Assembly: GCF_027980145.1 (NCBI RefSeq) | Contig: NZ_JAMZNK010000023.1 | Span: 1 to 64,000 of the forward strand | DNA from: Flavobacterium azizsancarii | Lineage (GTDB): Bacteria; Bacteroidota; Bacteroidia; Flavobacteriales; Flavobacteriaceae | DNA: 64,000 bases | Direction: 5' to 3' | Shown here: positions 15,646-24,618 of the stretch, piece after piece | How positions within the stretch are numbered: position 1 is the first letter of the stretch | How the letters are laid out: each line of letters begins with the position of its first letter | The notes under the pieces: generated by a model | What the model saw: the letters and a program-made list of their open reading frames with translations, nothing else | Told to the model about the DNA's origin: nothing | The model's database searches: none | Translations under genes and position numbers: made by a program

Positions 15646-17003
15646 AATTAGTAACCCGTACCGCTCTTGCTTATGCTATTCTAACGGCTTTTATACTTTT
15701 TGTTTTTGCCTACAGCGTGTATTTTGTATCTGAAAAAAACAGAAAAGATGAATTTTTTGACCGGCTTGATTATAAAATCATCTGGCGCGCAGAGTTTATA
15801 TTTGACGCCCAAATCAATAAAAACCTGATAAAGTTTTTGCACATTAAAAACAAGAAAGTGCTTAATGAGGCAGATATAAGCGTGTACGACAGCTACTTTC
15901 ATCTTTATTTTTCAGATAATATGCCGCCGCTTGGTAATCAAAAGATATTAGAATCTATAAAAAAGAAGCAGTCTTTAAACTGGTCGGATGATAAATACCA
16001 ATATCGAGGTGTTTTATATATAGATAATAATAGGGAATTTTATGTAATAGGCAGGGCGGTAGATATTTCTGGTCTCAATCATATCAATGCTTTCAAAGAG
16101 AACCTGCTTTATGTCTATTTTACCTCTATAATCCTGATCTTTATAATTGGTTTTGGGTTTTCTTACTATACCTTAAAACCTTTAAAAGATATTATTTTCC
16201 AAATTAGAGATATATCAGAGCATAATCTGAATAAACGCATCGTAGTACCAAAAGCAAAAGATGAACTTTATGAGCTCACTCAGACTTTTAATGCGACTTT
16301 TAACCGGTTAGAGAAATCCTTTAATAACCATCGAAATTTTGTAACCACAATATCGCACGAATTCCGTACACCTCTGTCTATTTTGATAGCAGAAATTGAA
16401 CTTGGAAAAGAACTCAATCAAACTGTTGAGGACTACAAAATATCATTAGATAATGCTTTAGAAGAAGCAAATCATGTTTCTCAGCTTTCAACTGCCCTTC
16501 TTGATTTTGCACGTGCTAACTATGACAGGTCTCAAATAAAAATGTCGGATATCAGAATAGATGAAATCCTGGTTGATGCCAAGCTTAATCTTTTAAATAA
16601 GAAAGATGTCAAATACAAAATAAGCATAAGTTATAGCACCTTAGACTATACTGATGAGAATTTTTACAACTATTTCGGTAATCAATACTTGTTGCAATCA
16701 GCCTTTTCGAATATAATGGAAAATGGATGTAAATATTCTGCAGATCATTCCTGCCACGTAGACATTAGCGGTGCTGCAGATGAAATTGTCCTGACTTTTT
16801 CTGATAACGGAATTGGTATTCCTGAGGGAGATTTAGAACAGATCTATGATTTGTTTTACAGGGGAAAAAACAAAAGTTATGAAAACGGTTATGGCGTGGG
16901 GCTCTCTATTGTTAAACAAATTATTAACCTACATAACGGTTCAATCGATGTGAGTTCAACTGTTGGAAAAGGAACAAAATTTACAGTTACGCTTCCTATA
17001 TAG
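15642..17003 (+). CDS. Sensor histidine kinase (CusS/OmpR-partner type)
   Basis: 453 residues. Transmembrane segments lie near residues 7-29 and 152-177 with a periplasmic sensor region of about 120 residues between them. A HAMP segment follows, then the dimerisation domain with the phospho-acceptor His (TISHEFRTPLS) and an ATPase domain with N- and G-boxes (NIMENGCKYS, DNGIGIPE, GYGVGLSIV). The ATG overlaps the response regulator stop, so translation is coupled. The partner regulator carries a stop codon, so signalling may be broken. The signal is unknown. Confidence 0.9.
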   Translation: MKLVTRTALAYAILTAFILFVFAYSVYFVSEKNRKDEFFDRLDYKIIWRAEFIFDAQINKNLIKFLHIKNKKVLNEADISVYDSYFHLYFSDNMPPLGNQKILESIKKKQSLNWSDDKYQYRGVLYIDNNREFYVIGRAVDISGLNHINAFKENLLYVYFTSIILIFIIGFGFSYYTLKPLKDIIFQIRDISEHNLNKRIVVPKAKDELYELTQTFNATFNRLEKSFNNHRNFVTTISHEFRTPLSILIAEIELGKELNQTVEDYKISLDNALEEANHVSQLSTALLDFARANYDRSQIKMSDIRIDEILVDAKLNLLNKKDVKYKISISYSTLDYTDENFYNYFGNQYLLQSAFSNIMENGCKYSADHSCHVDISGAADEIVLTFSDNGIGIPEGDLEQIYDLFYRGKNKSYENGYGVGLSIVKQIINLHNGSIDVSSTVGKGTKFTVTLPI

Positions 17004-17183
17004 TTATGATAACAAGAGTGACATTTATAGTTATCATGTTTCTACTTTTGAATTAATTTACTTTGAGCACTACTGTAATGTATCTCATTAAAGAAAGATT
17101 AACCAATTCGTTTTTAAAATCCATGATAATTGTTTACTTTGCTTTGAGAGATTCGACTAGGAATTGGTGACTTATAAAAATTG

Positions 17184-17732
17184 CTATAATTTATTGAGTT
17201 TATTTACCAGATAACTTATCGTTTGTGCAATACTTTCAGCAGGAATAGAGAAATCATTTTCGATCCAATTTTTGATGACAGCAATACTTCCTTTTTCGCC
17301 AAATTGGTATGCCATTTCAGTAAAAGGCTTTACTTCGGCAGTAAGTTCTATTTGATTTTCAACTGGAAAATTATTGCGAACACTTCTCAGGATCCGCGAC
17401 AGAATTCCGCTTCCATCCGCTTTGGTAAACACAATTTTACTCATCTGCTTATCGCTTTCCAGTAACTGGCAGCTGAGCAGTATCACATCATCCATATTGG
17501 TGCTTGTACGCAAAACCGCTGAGAGTTTTTCAAAAACATCATCTTCTATTTCAAGCAGTATATCCAGCGGAATATTATAATGCCTATAAAATGTATTGCG
17601 GTTGACATCGGCTGTTTTACACAGTTCGGTTATGGTAATTTCGCTCAATTCCCTCTCGTGCAGCAAACTAAATAATGCCTCGCGCAATATTTTTTTAGTA
17701 TACTGAACCCTTCTGTCTTTTCTTAAATCCAT
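17184..17732 (-). CDS. TetR/AcrR family transcriptional regulator
   Basis: 182 residues from ATG 17732 (a GTG lies one codon earlier). The N-terminal domain shows the TetR helix-turn-helix (KKILREALFSLLHERELSEITITELCKTADVNRNTFYRHY, abbreviated). The rest is a helical ligand domain ending in a DUF-type C-terminal segment (FGEKGSIAVIKNWIENDFSIP) seen in a Gram-positive-like AcrR subgroup. It is divergent from the epimerase gene, its likeliest target. Confidence 0.85.
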   Translation of the reverse strand: MDLRKDRRVQYTKKILREALFSLLHERELSEITITELCKTADVNRNTFYRHYNIPLDILLEIEDDVFEKLSAVLRTSTNMDDVILLSCQLLESDKQMSKIVFTKADGSGILSRILRSVRNNFPVENQIELTAEVKPFTEMAYQFGEKGSIAVIKNWIENDFSIPAESIAQTISYLVNKLNKL

Positions 17733-17930
17733 CACAAATTATTTTATATACGCTACAAAAGCATTAGTCTTTGTTCGCTAATGTACAGTTGCATCCTTTT
17801 TTGAAACAACAAATACATTCTTCTTTAATAGTTTTACGTAGTAATTAAAAAGAACACAACGTTAAATATTGAACATATTGTATAACAAATATAGCTTTTT
17901 CATCAAAATTTAAGCGGATTGAAAAGGACA

Positions 17931-19007
17931 ATGTTAAATTTAAAAAAAATGGAAAATAAGATATCACGAAAAAAAATACTGCTGACCGGTGCATCTGGAA
18001 CTGTAGGATTTGAAACCTTGCAGCATCTGGTTCAGCATACGGATTATGAAATAACGGTTTTTGATGTAAAAACCCAAAATTCGGTAAAAAAACTGGCTCC
18101 CTTTCGATCTCGGGTAGAGATTATGTATGGCGACATCAGCAATAGAGATGAAGTGCTAAAAGTTGCAAAAAATAAGGATGTAGCGATCCATTTGGCAGCA
18201 GTCATTCCACCTCTTGCAGATATAGATCCAGAGATGGCTTACAGTGTCAATGTGAAAGGGACCGAAAATCTTATTTACGCCTTAGAGAAGAATTCACCGG
18301 ATTGTTATCTGATTTTTAGTTCCAGTATTTCAGTTTATGGTGACCGGATGAAGAATCCCCAGATAAGTAGCACTGATATTTTGCAGCCCAGTCCCGGTGA
18401 TCAGTATGGAGAAACAAAGGTGTTGTGTGAGTCGTTGATTGTGAAATCCAAACTATCATGGAGTATTTTTCGTCTGGCTGCAATTATGGGGAACCATAAG
18501 ATATCGAAATTGATGTTTCATATGCCGCTAGATACACCAATGGAAATCTGCACGCCAAAAGATACGGGAAGAGCTTTTGCTAAAGCAATTGAAAACCAAA
18601 AAAAACTAGAGAAGCAAATATTCAACTTAGGAGGGGGAGAGGATTGTGTTATTACTTATAGATCTTTTCTGGACAAAATGTTTGCTGAATTTGGCTTAGG
18701 CGAAGCTGATTTTCCTGAAAAGGCGTTTGCAGAGAAAAATTTTCACTGCGGGATTTTAAAAGATGGTGAAGATTTAGATAATATTCTAGGTTTTCGACAG
18801 CAAAATTTGAATGATTATTTCGAGATGGTACGCCAGAAAATTCATCCTCTCCAAAAAAAGATCACCTTTATATTTAAAAGTATTATAAAAAAATGGCTGC
18901 TCTCACAATCAGAACCCTATCAGGCGTTTAAAAAAGGGAGCGTTAAAAAAATGAATCACTTTTTTAACCAATTAGAGAAAGAGAAGTTAGAAAAGGTTCT
19001 ATTGTAA
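17931..19007 (+). CDS. NAD-dependent epimerase/dehydratase family protein with a C-terminal extension
   Basis: About 358 residues. The Rossmann motif (ILLTGASGTVGFET) and the catalytic YGETK (Tyr and Lys, in DQYGETKVLCESL) of extended SDRs are clear, with Ser in SSSISVYGD. Residues beyond about 290 form a basic helical tail (KKITFIFKSIIKKWLL, then NHFFNQLEKEKLEKV) that is unusual for the family and might bind membrane or a partner. Start ATG 17931 has AAAAGGA five bases upstream; ATG 17949 is possible. It is divergent from the TetR gene and followed by a DUF2141 gene. Confidence 0.78.
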   Translation: MLNLKKMENKISRKKILLTGASGTVGFETLQHLVQHTDYEITVFDVKTQNSVKKLAPFRSRVEIMYGDISNRDEVLKVAKNKDVAIHLAAVIPPLADIDPEMAYSVNVKGTENLIYALEKNSPDCYLIFSSSISVYGDRMKNPQISSTDILQPSPGDQYGETKVLCESLIVKSKLSWSIFRLAAIMGNHKISKLMFHMPLDTPMEICTPKDTGRAFAKAIENQKKLEKQIFNLGGGEDCVITYRSFLDKMFAEFGLGEADFPEKAFAEKNFHCGILKDGEDLDNILGFRQQNLNDYFEMVRQKIHPLQKKITFIFKSIIKKWLLSQSEPYQAFKKGSVKKMNHFFNQLEKEKLEKVLL

Positions 19008-19026
19008 ATCCTAAATAATATTACTT

Positions 19027-19452
19027 ATGAAAATTAAAATGATAAGCTTGATAGTACTTTTAATAGTTAATTCAGCACTGTTTGCACAACATAATTTCAG
19101 CGTTGAAGTGTCAGGCATAGAACCCGGCAAAGGATCTGTTTTTTTTGGATTGTATGATAAAGAGAAAGGCTTTCTTGATAATGAGTCACAGATTGCCACC
19201 GCAAAAGTAAAAGCTACAGAAAATAAAGTGGTCTACACGTTCAAAAACCTACCGGATGGCGATTATGCTATTGCTGTTTATCAAGACTTGAATAATAACG
19301 GAAAATGTGATAGAAATATGATTGGTTATCCGATAGAAGGATTTGGATTTTCTAAAAATTATAAACCAAAACTCTCAGCACCTAATTTTGATGAAGTAAA
19401 AATTGCAATTAACCAGTATGCTAAAACCAGTATTGCATTGATTGTAAAATAG
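19027..19452 (+). CDS. DUF2141 domain-containing secreted protein
   Basis: 141 residues with a signal peptide (MISLIVLLIVNSALFAQ). The rest matches DUF2141: VEVSGIEPGKGSVFFGLYD, then FKNLPDGDYAIAVYQDLNNNGKCDRN and GIPIEGFGFSKN-like sequence. The DxNxNGxxD stretch looks like a calcium-binding loop. It starts 19 bp after the epimerase gene and is probably in the same transcript. Function is unknown; members are small periplasmic or outer-membrane proteins. Confidence 0.85.
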   Translation: MKIKMISLIVLLIVNSALFAQHNFSVEVSGIEPGKGSVFFGLYDKEKGFLDNESQIATAKVKATENKVVYTFKNLPDGDYAIAVYQDLNNNGKCDRNMIGYPIEGFGFSKNYKPKLSAPNFDEVKIAINQYAKTSIALIVK

Positions 19453-19504
19453 AAGACCGTTGCTTAGTTATGGGAATTACATATTGTTATACTCTGCTGC
19501 TCAT

Positions 19505-19657
19505 GACTACATTAATATCTATACAGGCGGGCTTTAAATTTTCTTTTAGGAATTGCAAAGGGTGAGCCCCGTCGCATAAACGTAAGTTTTTAGTTACGTG
19601 ATTAAGTGTAAAAAAAAGGCGCCAATTGTCTTCAATTGGCGCCTTCTGGTTTTTGTG
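19505..19657 (+). pseudogene. Possible remnant of a large serine recombinase 3' end
   Basis: Forward translation with stops gives FKFSFRNCKG, stop, APSHK and, further on, KKKAPIVFN...VTSTG. This is weakly like the end of the intact recombinase at 28885 (ENFTFRENKIQTARIN ... KKNGTKDDIF ... VTSTG) and occupies the same position relative to the tRNA 3'-end copy. The match is short, so this is a tentative call. Confidence 0.35.
19618..19643 (-). terminator. tRNA-type terminator hairpin, minus strand
   Basis: A perfect 11-bp stem GGCGCCAATTG/CAATTGGCGCC with loop TCTT. The A-run at 19610-19617 gives a U-tail on minus-strand RNA, the orientation needed downstream of a minus-strand tRNA-Arg. Confidence 0.65.
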
Positions 19658-19790
19658 ACCTCGACGGGACAAATTTCTATAAATTTTATGGATGATTTGA
19701 AGAAATTGGCTTACTATATGTAGTACCTGTCTTTCATTGTCTTTGTAAATTTGGTTTAGATGTCCTGTTGGGGATTGATGTAAAATATTT
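19658..19790. repeat. tRNA-Arg 3'-end copy (att-like) plus shared left-end repeat
   Basis: GACCTCGACGGGA (19658-19670) differs by one base from the tRNA-Arg 3' block at 30402-30414. It is followed by a stretch that matches 23075-23190 closely: CAAATTTCTATAAATTTTAT, GGCTTACTA, TTTGGTTTaGATGTCC and TGTTGGGGATTGA. Confidence 0.65.
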
Positions 19791-19819
19791 TTAAACATTG
19801 ATGCACTTGTTAAAATAAT

Positions 19820-19854
19820 AACCTCCTAAGTCATTTGATTTTGGAGGTTTTTTT
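19820..19854 (+). terminator. Terminator-like hairpin
   Basis: Arms AACCTCC (19820-19826) and GGAGGTT (19843-19849), followed by a T-run. It shares TTTGATTTTGGAGG with the hairpins at 7815 and 11182. Confidence 0.55.
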
Positions 19855-19918
19855 GATTCAATAAGTATTTCGATTTTGTTATAAGATATATAACCCTGAA
19901 TTTACAGAGATTCTGATT

Positions 19919-20539
19919 CTAATCCTCAAGAATTAATAGGTGTTTGTTTTCTATAATCTTTTCTAAATGTTTAGGGTAATTTTTTAAATCTTTAGCAATA
20001 TCTCCATCTTTAAATATATCAAAACAGTTATAAACTTTTAAAATTTCTACACCGCAAAAACGATAATTGCTTGTAATATTTAAAAATAAATCTTCGGTTC
20101 CTTTCCCTTGCATTAAAGATTGTAAAGGATTGTCAAAACTTTCAGCGGGTGCATTGAAAGTAGCAGAAATCATAAATTTTTTTCCCTGCATTTTTCCACC
20201 TGTCCCGTATTGCTTGGTTAAGTCTTCTCTGGTTCTTCCGTCGCCTGACAGAAACTTTTGACTGTGTAATCCGCTGTTAAAAACTTCATCTACATATTTT
20301 TTATATATCCACGGTGCACCAAACCAATTGACTGGTGTTTGAAGAATGACAATATCAGCTTGGAGATGTTTTTCTACTTCTTCATCTGCGTCGTAGCCGT
20401 CTTCTACTTTCGTTTCTATAATTTCAAAATCTTTTGATTCAAAAAAATCTTTAGCTTTTTGGTTGAAAGCATCGTTTAATAATCCTTCTGACCAATTGGG
20501 ATACGTTAAATGTGTATTGATTAATAATACCTTTTTCAT
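19919..20539 (-). CDS. NAD(P)H-dependent oxidoreductase (MdaB/flavodoxin-like quinone reductase)
   Basis: 206 residues. The N-terminal KKVLLINTHLTYPNWSEG and the central ILQTPVNWFGAPWIYKKYVDEVF match the flavodoxin-fold quinone reductase family (MdaB, modulator of drug activity), followed by the Gly-rich YGTGGKMQGKKFMISATFNAP. These FAD/FMN enzymes reduce quinones by two electrons in the cytoplasm. It is last in a minus-strand set led by an AraC gene, 27 bp after the aldo/keto reductase. Confidence 0.86.
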   Translation of the reverse strand: MKKVLLINTHLTYPNWSEGLLNDAFNQKAKDFFESKDFEIIETKVEDGYDADEEVEKHLQADIVILQTPVNWFGAPWIYKKYVDEVFNSGLHSQKFLSGDGRTREDLTKQYGTGGKMQGKKFMISATFNAPAESFDNPLQSLMQGKGTEDLFLNITSNYRFCGVEILKVYNCFDIFKDGDIAKDLKNYPKHLEKIIENKHLLILED

Positions 20540-20566
20540 CTTTATTATAATTTCCTGATTTTGTAA

Positions 20567-21721
<1,155 letters not shown>

Positions 21722-21803
21722 TTAGATTTAGCGTAAGGAAGCAAAGGAAACTGATCACTAATAAAAAGGAAACAAATTACGGATAACAAAAAAAAACACC
21801 ATC

Positions 21804-22685
21804 TTACGAAGGCGTTTTAGTATTAATTTGGACAAGTTGCAGTCGGTATTCTTTTGGCGTGAGATTGACCTGCTTTTTGAAGAATTTTGAAAAATAATTG
21901 GGATATTCAAAACCTAATTCATAAGCTACTTCTGCGGTTTTCATTTGAGGATTTTGTTCCAAAAGCTCCTTCGCTTTTTTGATAACAAATTCATGAATAG
22001 TTTCAAGTGTAGACTTTTGAGTAAAATGTTTTACAATATCACCCAAATAATTAGCGGTTAGTCCCAATTTATCAGCAAAATATTGAACATTTGGAATTTG
22101 AGGGACAGGTTGATTGTAATAATCAATTAAACTTTGTTGAAAATCAGATATGATGTGATTGTATTGTTTAGGATCGGTTAAAAACTGTCTTTTGTAAAAT
22201 GCTTCAACTAACGAAATCAAAACATTAACGTAGGAAAGTAGAACCGAAAAATGTTTTTTATCGCTTTCGTAATATTTTATCATTAATTTAAAAACCAGAC
22301 TAATCTCTTGTATTTCTTCTTCTGTTAAATATAATGCCTCGTGTTGTCCGTAGTCTAAATAAGTCTTAAATAAAAAACGGTTTTCCTCAATTATTTTTTT
22401 GGATAGCTGTAAATACATTCCAGTATATGTTGGTTCAACATCCCAGCCTGTAGTCAAAACTAACTCAGGACTATTAAAAAATACAGCATTAATTGGTTTC
22501 TCTGTGGGTGTAATTTTACTCTTAAAATTTATTTTGATTGAAATTCTGTAAAAATCAACCATTACCGCTTCTGATTTTAAAAGCATGTTTGGCGGGTCAT
22601 AATAGCCAACGTCAATGTCATTGTCCAATGGTTTGTCCAACCCTATGTAATCATTGTACGATTTGAAGTCTTTGAAAAGTTTCAT
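21804..22685 (-). CDS. AraC family transcriptional regulator
   Basis: 293 residues. The C-terminal 100 residues carry both AraC helix-turn-helix units (YFADKLGLTANYLGDIVKHFT, abbreviated, then MKTAEVAYELGFEYPNYFSKFFKKQVNLTPKEYR, abbreviated). The N-terminal half is a sensor of the type found upstream of Bacteroidota oxidoreductase genes. It is the first gene of the minus-strand set with the aldo/keto reductase and the quinone reductase and probably regulates them. Confidence 0.88.
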   Translation of the reverse strand: MKLFKDFKSYNDYIGLDKPLDNDIDVGYYDPPNMLLKSEAVMVDFYRISIKINFKSKITPTEKPINAVFFNSPELVLTTGWDVEPTYTGMYLQLSKKIIEENRFLFKTYLDYGQHEALYLTEEEIQEISLVFKLMIKYYESDKKHFSVLLSYVNVLISLVEAFYKRQFLTDPKQYNHIISDFQQSLIDYYNQPVPQIPNVQYFADKLGLTANYLGDIVKHFTQKSTLETIHEFVIKKAKELLEQNPQMKTAEVAYELGFEYPNYFSKFFKKQVNLTPKEYRLQLVQINTKTPS

Positions 22686-22929
22686 TTGTAGTTTGTTTTT
22701 GATTCTGATGAAAACTTCAGATCAATTGATTGTAGACATTAAAATTGCAGTAATGAAACAATTATTATGTCTTTATGCAAAAAATTAGTTTCTTATGAGG
22801 CTAATATAAGAAATATCTTTGCGATAATTGGTTTCTGGTCTAAAGGTGGGTAGATGTTTAATAAAATTATTTTTTTTAAATTTTCTTCAAATCCTGCGAA
22901 AAATGTTTTGTAAACATGTTTGTAAGTTC

Positions 22930-23061
22930 CAAAATAATTTTAGAAATCTTTAAGTTAATTGGATGAAGCGCGTTTGTTTTATGAAAGCGCATAAGGGGCT
23001 ATTAAATAATAGAAAAGGCATAAAAAAATCCCATTTCGTTAGAAATGGGATTTTAATTTGG
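22930..23061 (+). pseudogene. Possible remnant of a large serine recombinase C-terminus
   Basis: Forward translation contains LLNNRKGIKKSHFVRNGIL followed by IWDLDWT. It aligns with the end of the intact recombinase (LVNNRLRAKKNGTKDDIF ... VVTST) and stands directly left of the tRNA 3'-end copy, just as the intact gene does at 30402. Similarity is limited to about 30 residues. Confidence 0.4.
23026..23053 (-). terminator. tRNA-type terminator hairpin, minus strand
   Basis: A perfect 12-bp stem AAATCCCATTTC/GAAATGGGATTT with loop GTTA. The A-run at 23022-23028 gives a U-tail on minus-strand RNA. Confidence 0.65.
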
Positions 23062-23074
23062 GACCTCGACTGGA
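23062..23074. repeat. Left attachment-site copy of the tRNA-Arg 3' end (attL candidate)
   Basis: GACCTCGACTGGA is identical to 30402-30414, the 3' part of tRNA-Arg (T-arm and acceptor strand). It marks the left end of a 7.35-kb segment whose right end is the recombinase gene. Confidence 0.7.
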
Positions 23075-23230
23075 CAAATTTCTATAAATTTTATGGAAGA
23101 TTTAAAGAGATTGGCTTACTACTGGTAGGGGATGTCTTTGTACGGCATCATAAGTTTGGTTTGGATGTCCTGTTGGGGATTGAGACAAAAATGTATTTAG
23201 TTTTATATATGATTTTGTCACAAAATGTAA
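23075..23230. repeat. Element left-end repeat
   Basis: A close match to 19671-19790 and a weaker match to 112-230. Shared blocks include CAAATTTCTATAAATTTTAT, GATTTaAAGAgATTGGCTT, TTTGGTTTGGATGTCCTG and TTTTGTCACAAAA. It reads as non-coding DNA, possibly recombinase-binding sequence. Confidence 0.55.
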
Positions 23231-23486
23231 TCTGATGTTTTTATTTAAAGTAAAAAAATAAAAACTTAATTTTTTGTGGTAAAAAAGTAATCCACTCCAT
23301 ATTGTATTTGCATTTTGAATTGCATTATAATAAAAGTGCCAATGCAAGTAAGGCTATAAAAAACACCTGCCATGGATGATATAAAACGGAAAGTTCGAAA
23401 GAACTGGATACTAGGCAACAAACTCGACTATAATTAAATTAAAGTTTAATTTCTAAGAATATATTCAAAATTATACGTATTTTGGA

Positions 23487-23615
23487 TCAGGATGATACTA
23501 TATCAGTTTTTTTGAAATACCAGTTAAAACCACTGGCGAATTACAAGAGTTTATTGCAGCATTTAGCAATAAAGAAAATCTGCCAGATGCTATTACTTTT
23601 TTAGCAAATAATTAA
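23487..23615 (+). pseudogene. Short coding remnant
   Basis: An open stretch without a start codon ends in FFEIPVKTTGELQEFIAAF, then SNKENLPDAITFLANN and a TAA at 23613. Composition looks like real protein, but an in-frame stop lies upstream. I do not recognise the family. Confidence 0.3.
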
Positions 23616-23740
23616 GATCAATCGATCGTTTATCTGTGACACCATTTTTTTGCTGATGGTTTATATCTTACTTAGTTTAAGTGGAATCTTATCGTTCACG
23701 AATAATTATAATTTTAAGGATCGTAAAATACTAAAATACA

Positions 23741-24604
23741 ATGTTCAAACATCAGGGAAACAAAAGAAATCTAAGACATAATCTTAAAATAGCCTCTTTA
23801 TTATCATTTGTTGCAGGACTGGTAAATGTAGCGGGTTTTTTGGCAGTTCAAAAATTAACAACCAATGTTACAGGACACTTTGCTTTTTTTGTAGATGAGA
23901 TTTTTAAACTTAATTTCAAGCAGGGATTTATTTACTTTCTCTATATCTTCTTTTTTTTCCTGGGATCTTTTTTTTCAAGTTTACTCGTTGAGTTTCTCTT
24001 GCGAAAAAATGAAAAATACACTTATGTAATTCCAACAGCAATTGAAAGCATAATTTTGTTCGGGATTGCTGTCTTTGGAGAGCATTTAATTATACAGAAT
24101 CCTGACTTTATAGCCTATACCTTATTATTTGCAATGGGTTTACAGAATTCTCTGGTCACAAAAATATCTAATGCTACTGTAAGAACAACACACCTGACAG
24201 GGCTTTTTACAGATTTGGGAATCGAATTATCCCAACTGTTTTTTTATCATGAAGATTCCTTTAGAAAAAAGCTGTTTGTCTCGATAAAATTACGAATGAC
24301 CATTATTAGCTTTTTTTTTACAGGAGGAATAACAGGTGGAATTTTTTATTCTAATATGGGATTACATGTTTTATTAATAGGAGTTATGGCTTTGCTTTTA
24401 GGACTCTTATATAACCGGAATTTGCAGTATACCAACATAGATATCGAAGAAAGAAATAACATGCTGGAGGATATTATTAATAAAGATACCGACAATCTGC
24501 GAGGTACGGTTATACTTGGATTCAACCTTGAATACGACACTTATCCCTATTCGTTAGTTGCCGGTAATCTTGGTACCAATCTTCAGGATGACCTTGAGCT
24601 GTAA
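23741..24604 (+). CDS. YoaK/DUF1275 family integral membrane protein
   Basis: 287 residues with six or so membrane segments. The DUF1275 signature appears as FVAGLVNVAGFLAV, TTNVTGHFAFF, FAMGLQNSLVTKIS and VRTTHLTGLFTDLG. The C-terminal 50 residues are a hydrophilic tail (NIDIEERNNMLEDIINK) not common in the family. The family is thought to be transport-related but the substrate is unknown. It is the first gene inside the proposed element and converges on the STAND gene, leaving only 14 bp between the stops. Confidence 0.8.
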   Translation: MFKHQGNKRNLRHNLKIASLLSFVAGLVNVAGFLAVQKLTTNVTGHFAFFVDEIFKLNFKQGFIYFLYIFFFFLGSFFSSLLVEFLLRKNEKYTYVIPTAIESIILFGIAVFGEHLIIQNPDFIAYTLLFAMGLQNSLVTKISNATVRTTHLTGLFTDLGIELSQLFFYHEDSFRKKLFVSIKLRMTIISFFFTGGITGGIFYSNMGLHVLLIGVMALLLGLLYNRNLQYTNIDIEERNNMLEDIINKDTDNLRGTVILGFNLEYDTYPYSLVAGNLGTNLQDDLEL

Positions 24605-24618
24605 GTACTGCAAATCTA

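Larger units (their letters stand above)
19453..19918. other. Intergenic stretch holding an old tRNA-Arg insertion junction
   Basis: Contents in order are a possible recombinase 3'-end remnant (19505-19657), a hairpin (19618-19643), a tRNA 3'-end copy (19658-19670), the shared repeat to about 19790 and a terminator (19820-19854). No intact gene is seen. Confidence 0.5.
22686..23740. other. One-kilobase stretch with the left junction of the newest island element
   Basis: It contains a possible recombinase 3' remnant (22930-23061), a terminator hairpin (23026-23053), the tRNA 3'-end direct repeat (23062-23074), the shared repeat to about 23230, and a small coding remnant (23487-23615). Between 23230 and 23480 I see only A+T-rich DNA. 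Confidence 0.5.

Noticed and set aside
11578..19452. A prophage
   Set aside because: No capsid, terminase, portal or tail gene is present anywhere in the accessory region.
19487..19798. A 103-residue minus-strand open frame
   Set aside because: It covers the hairpin, the tRNA copy and the repeat, and its similarity to a frame at 23102-23347 comes only from the shared repeat.
23062..23074. A second tRNA-Arg gene
   Set aside because: Only the last 13 bases of the tRNA are present; no D arm or anticodon arm lies next to it.
22963..23235. A 90-residue plus-strand open frame across the left attachment site
   Set aside because: It runs from a recombinase remnant through a terminator and the tRNA 3'-end copy into the repeat; it is a chance frame over non-coding junction DNA.
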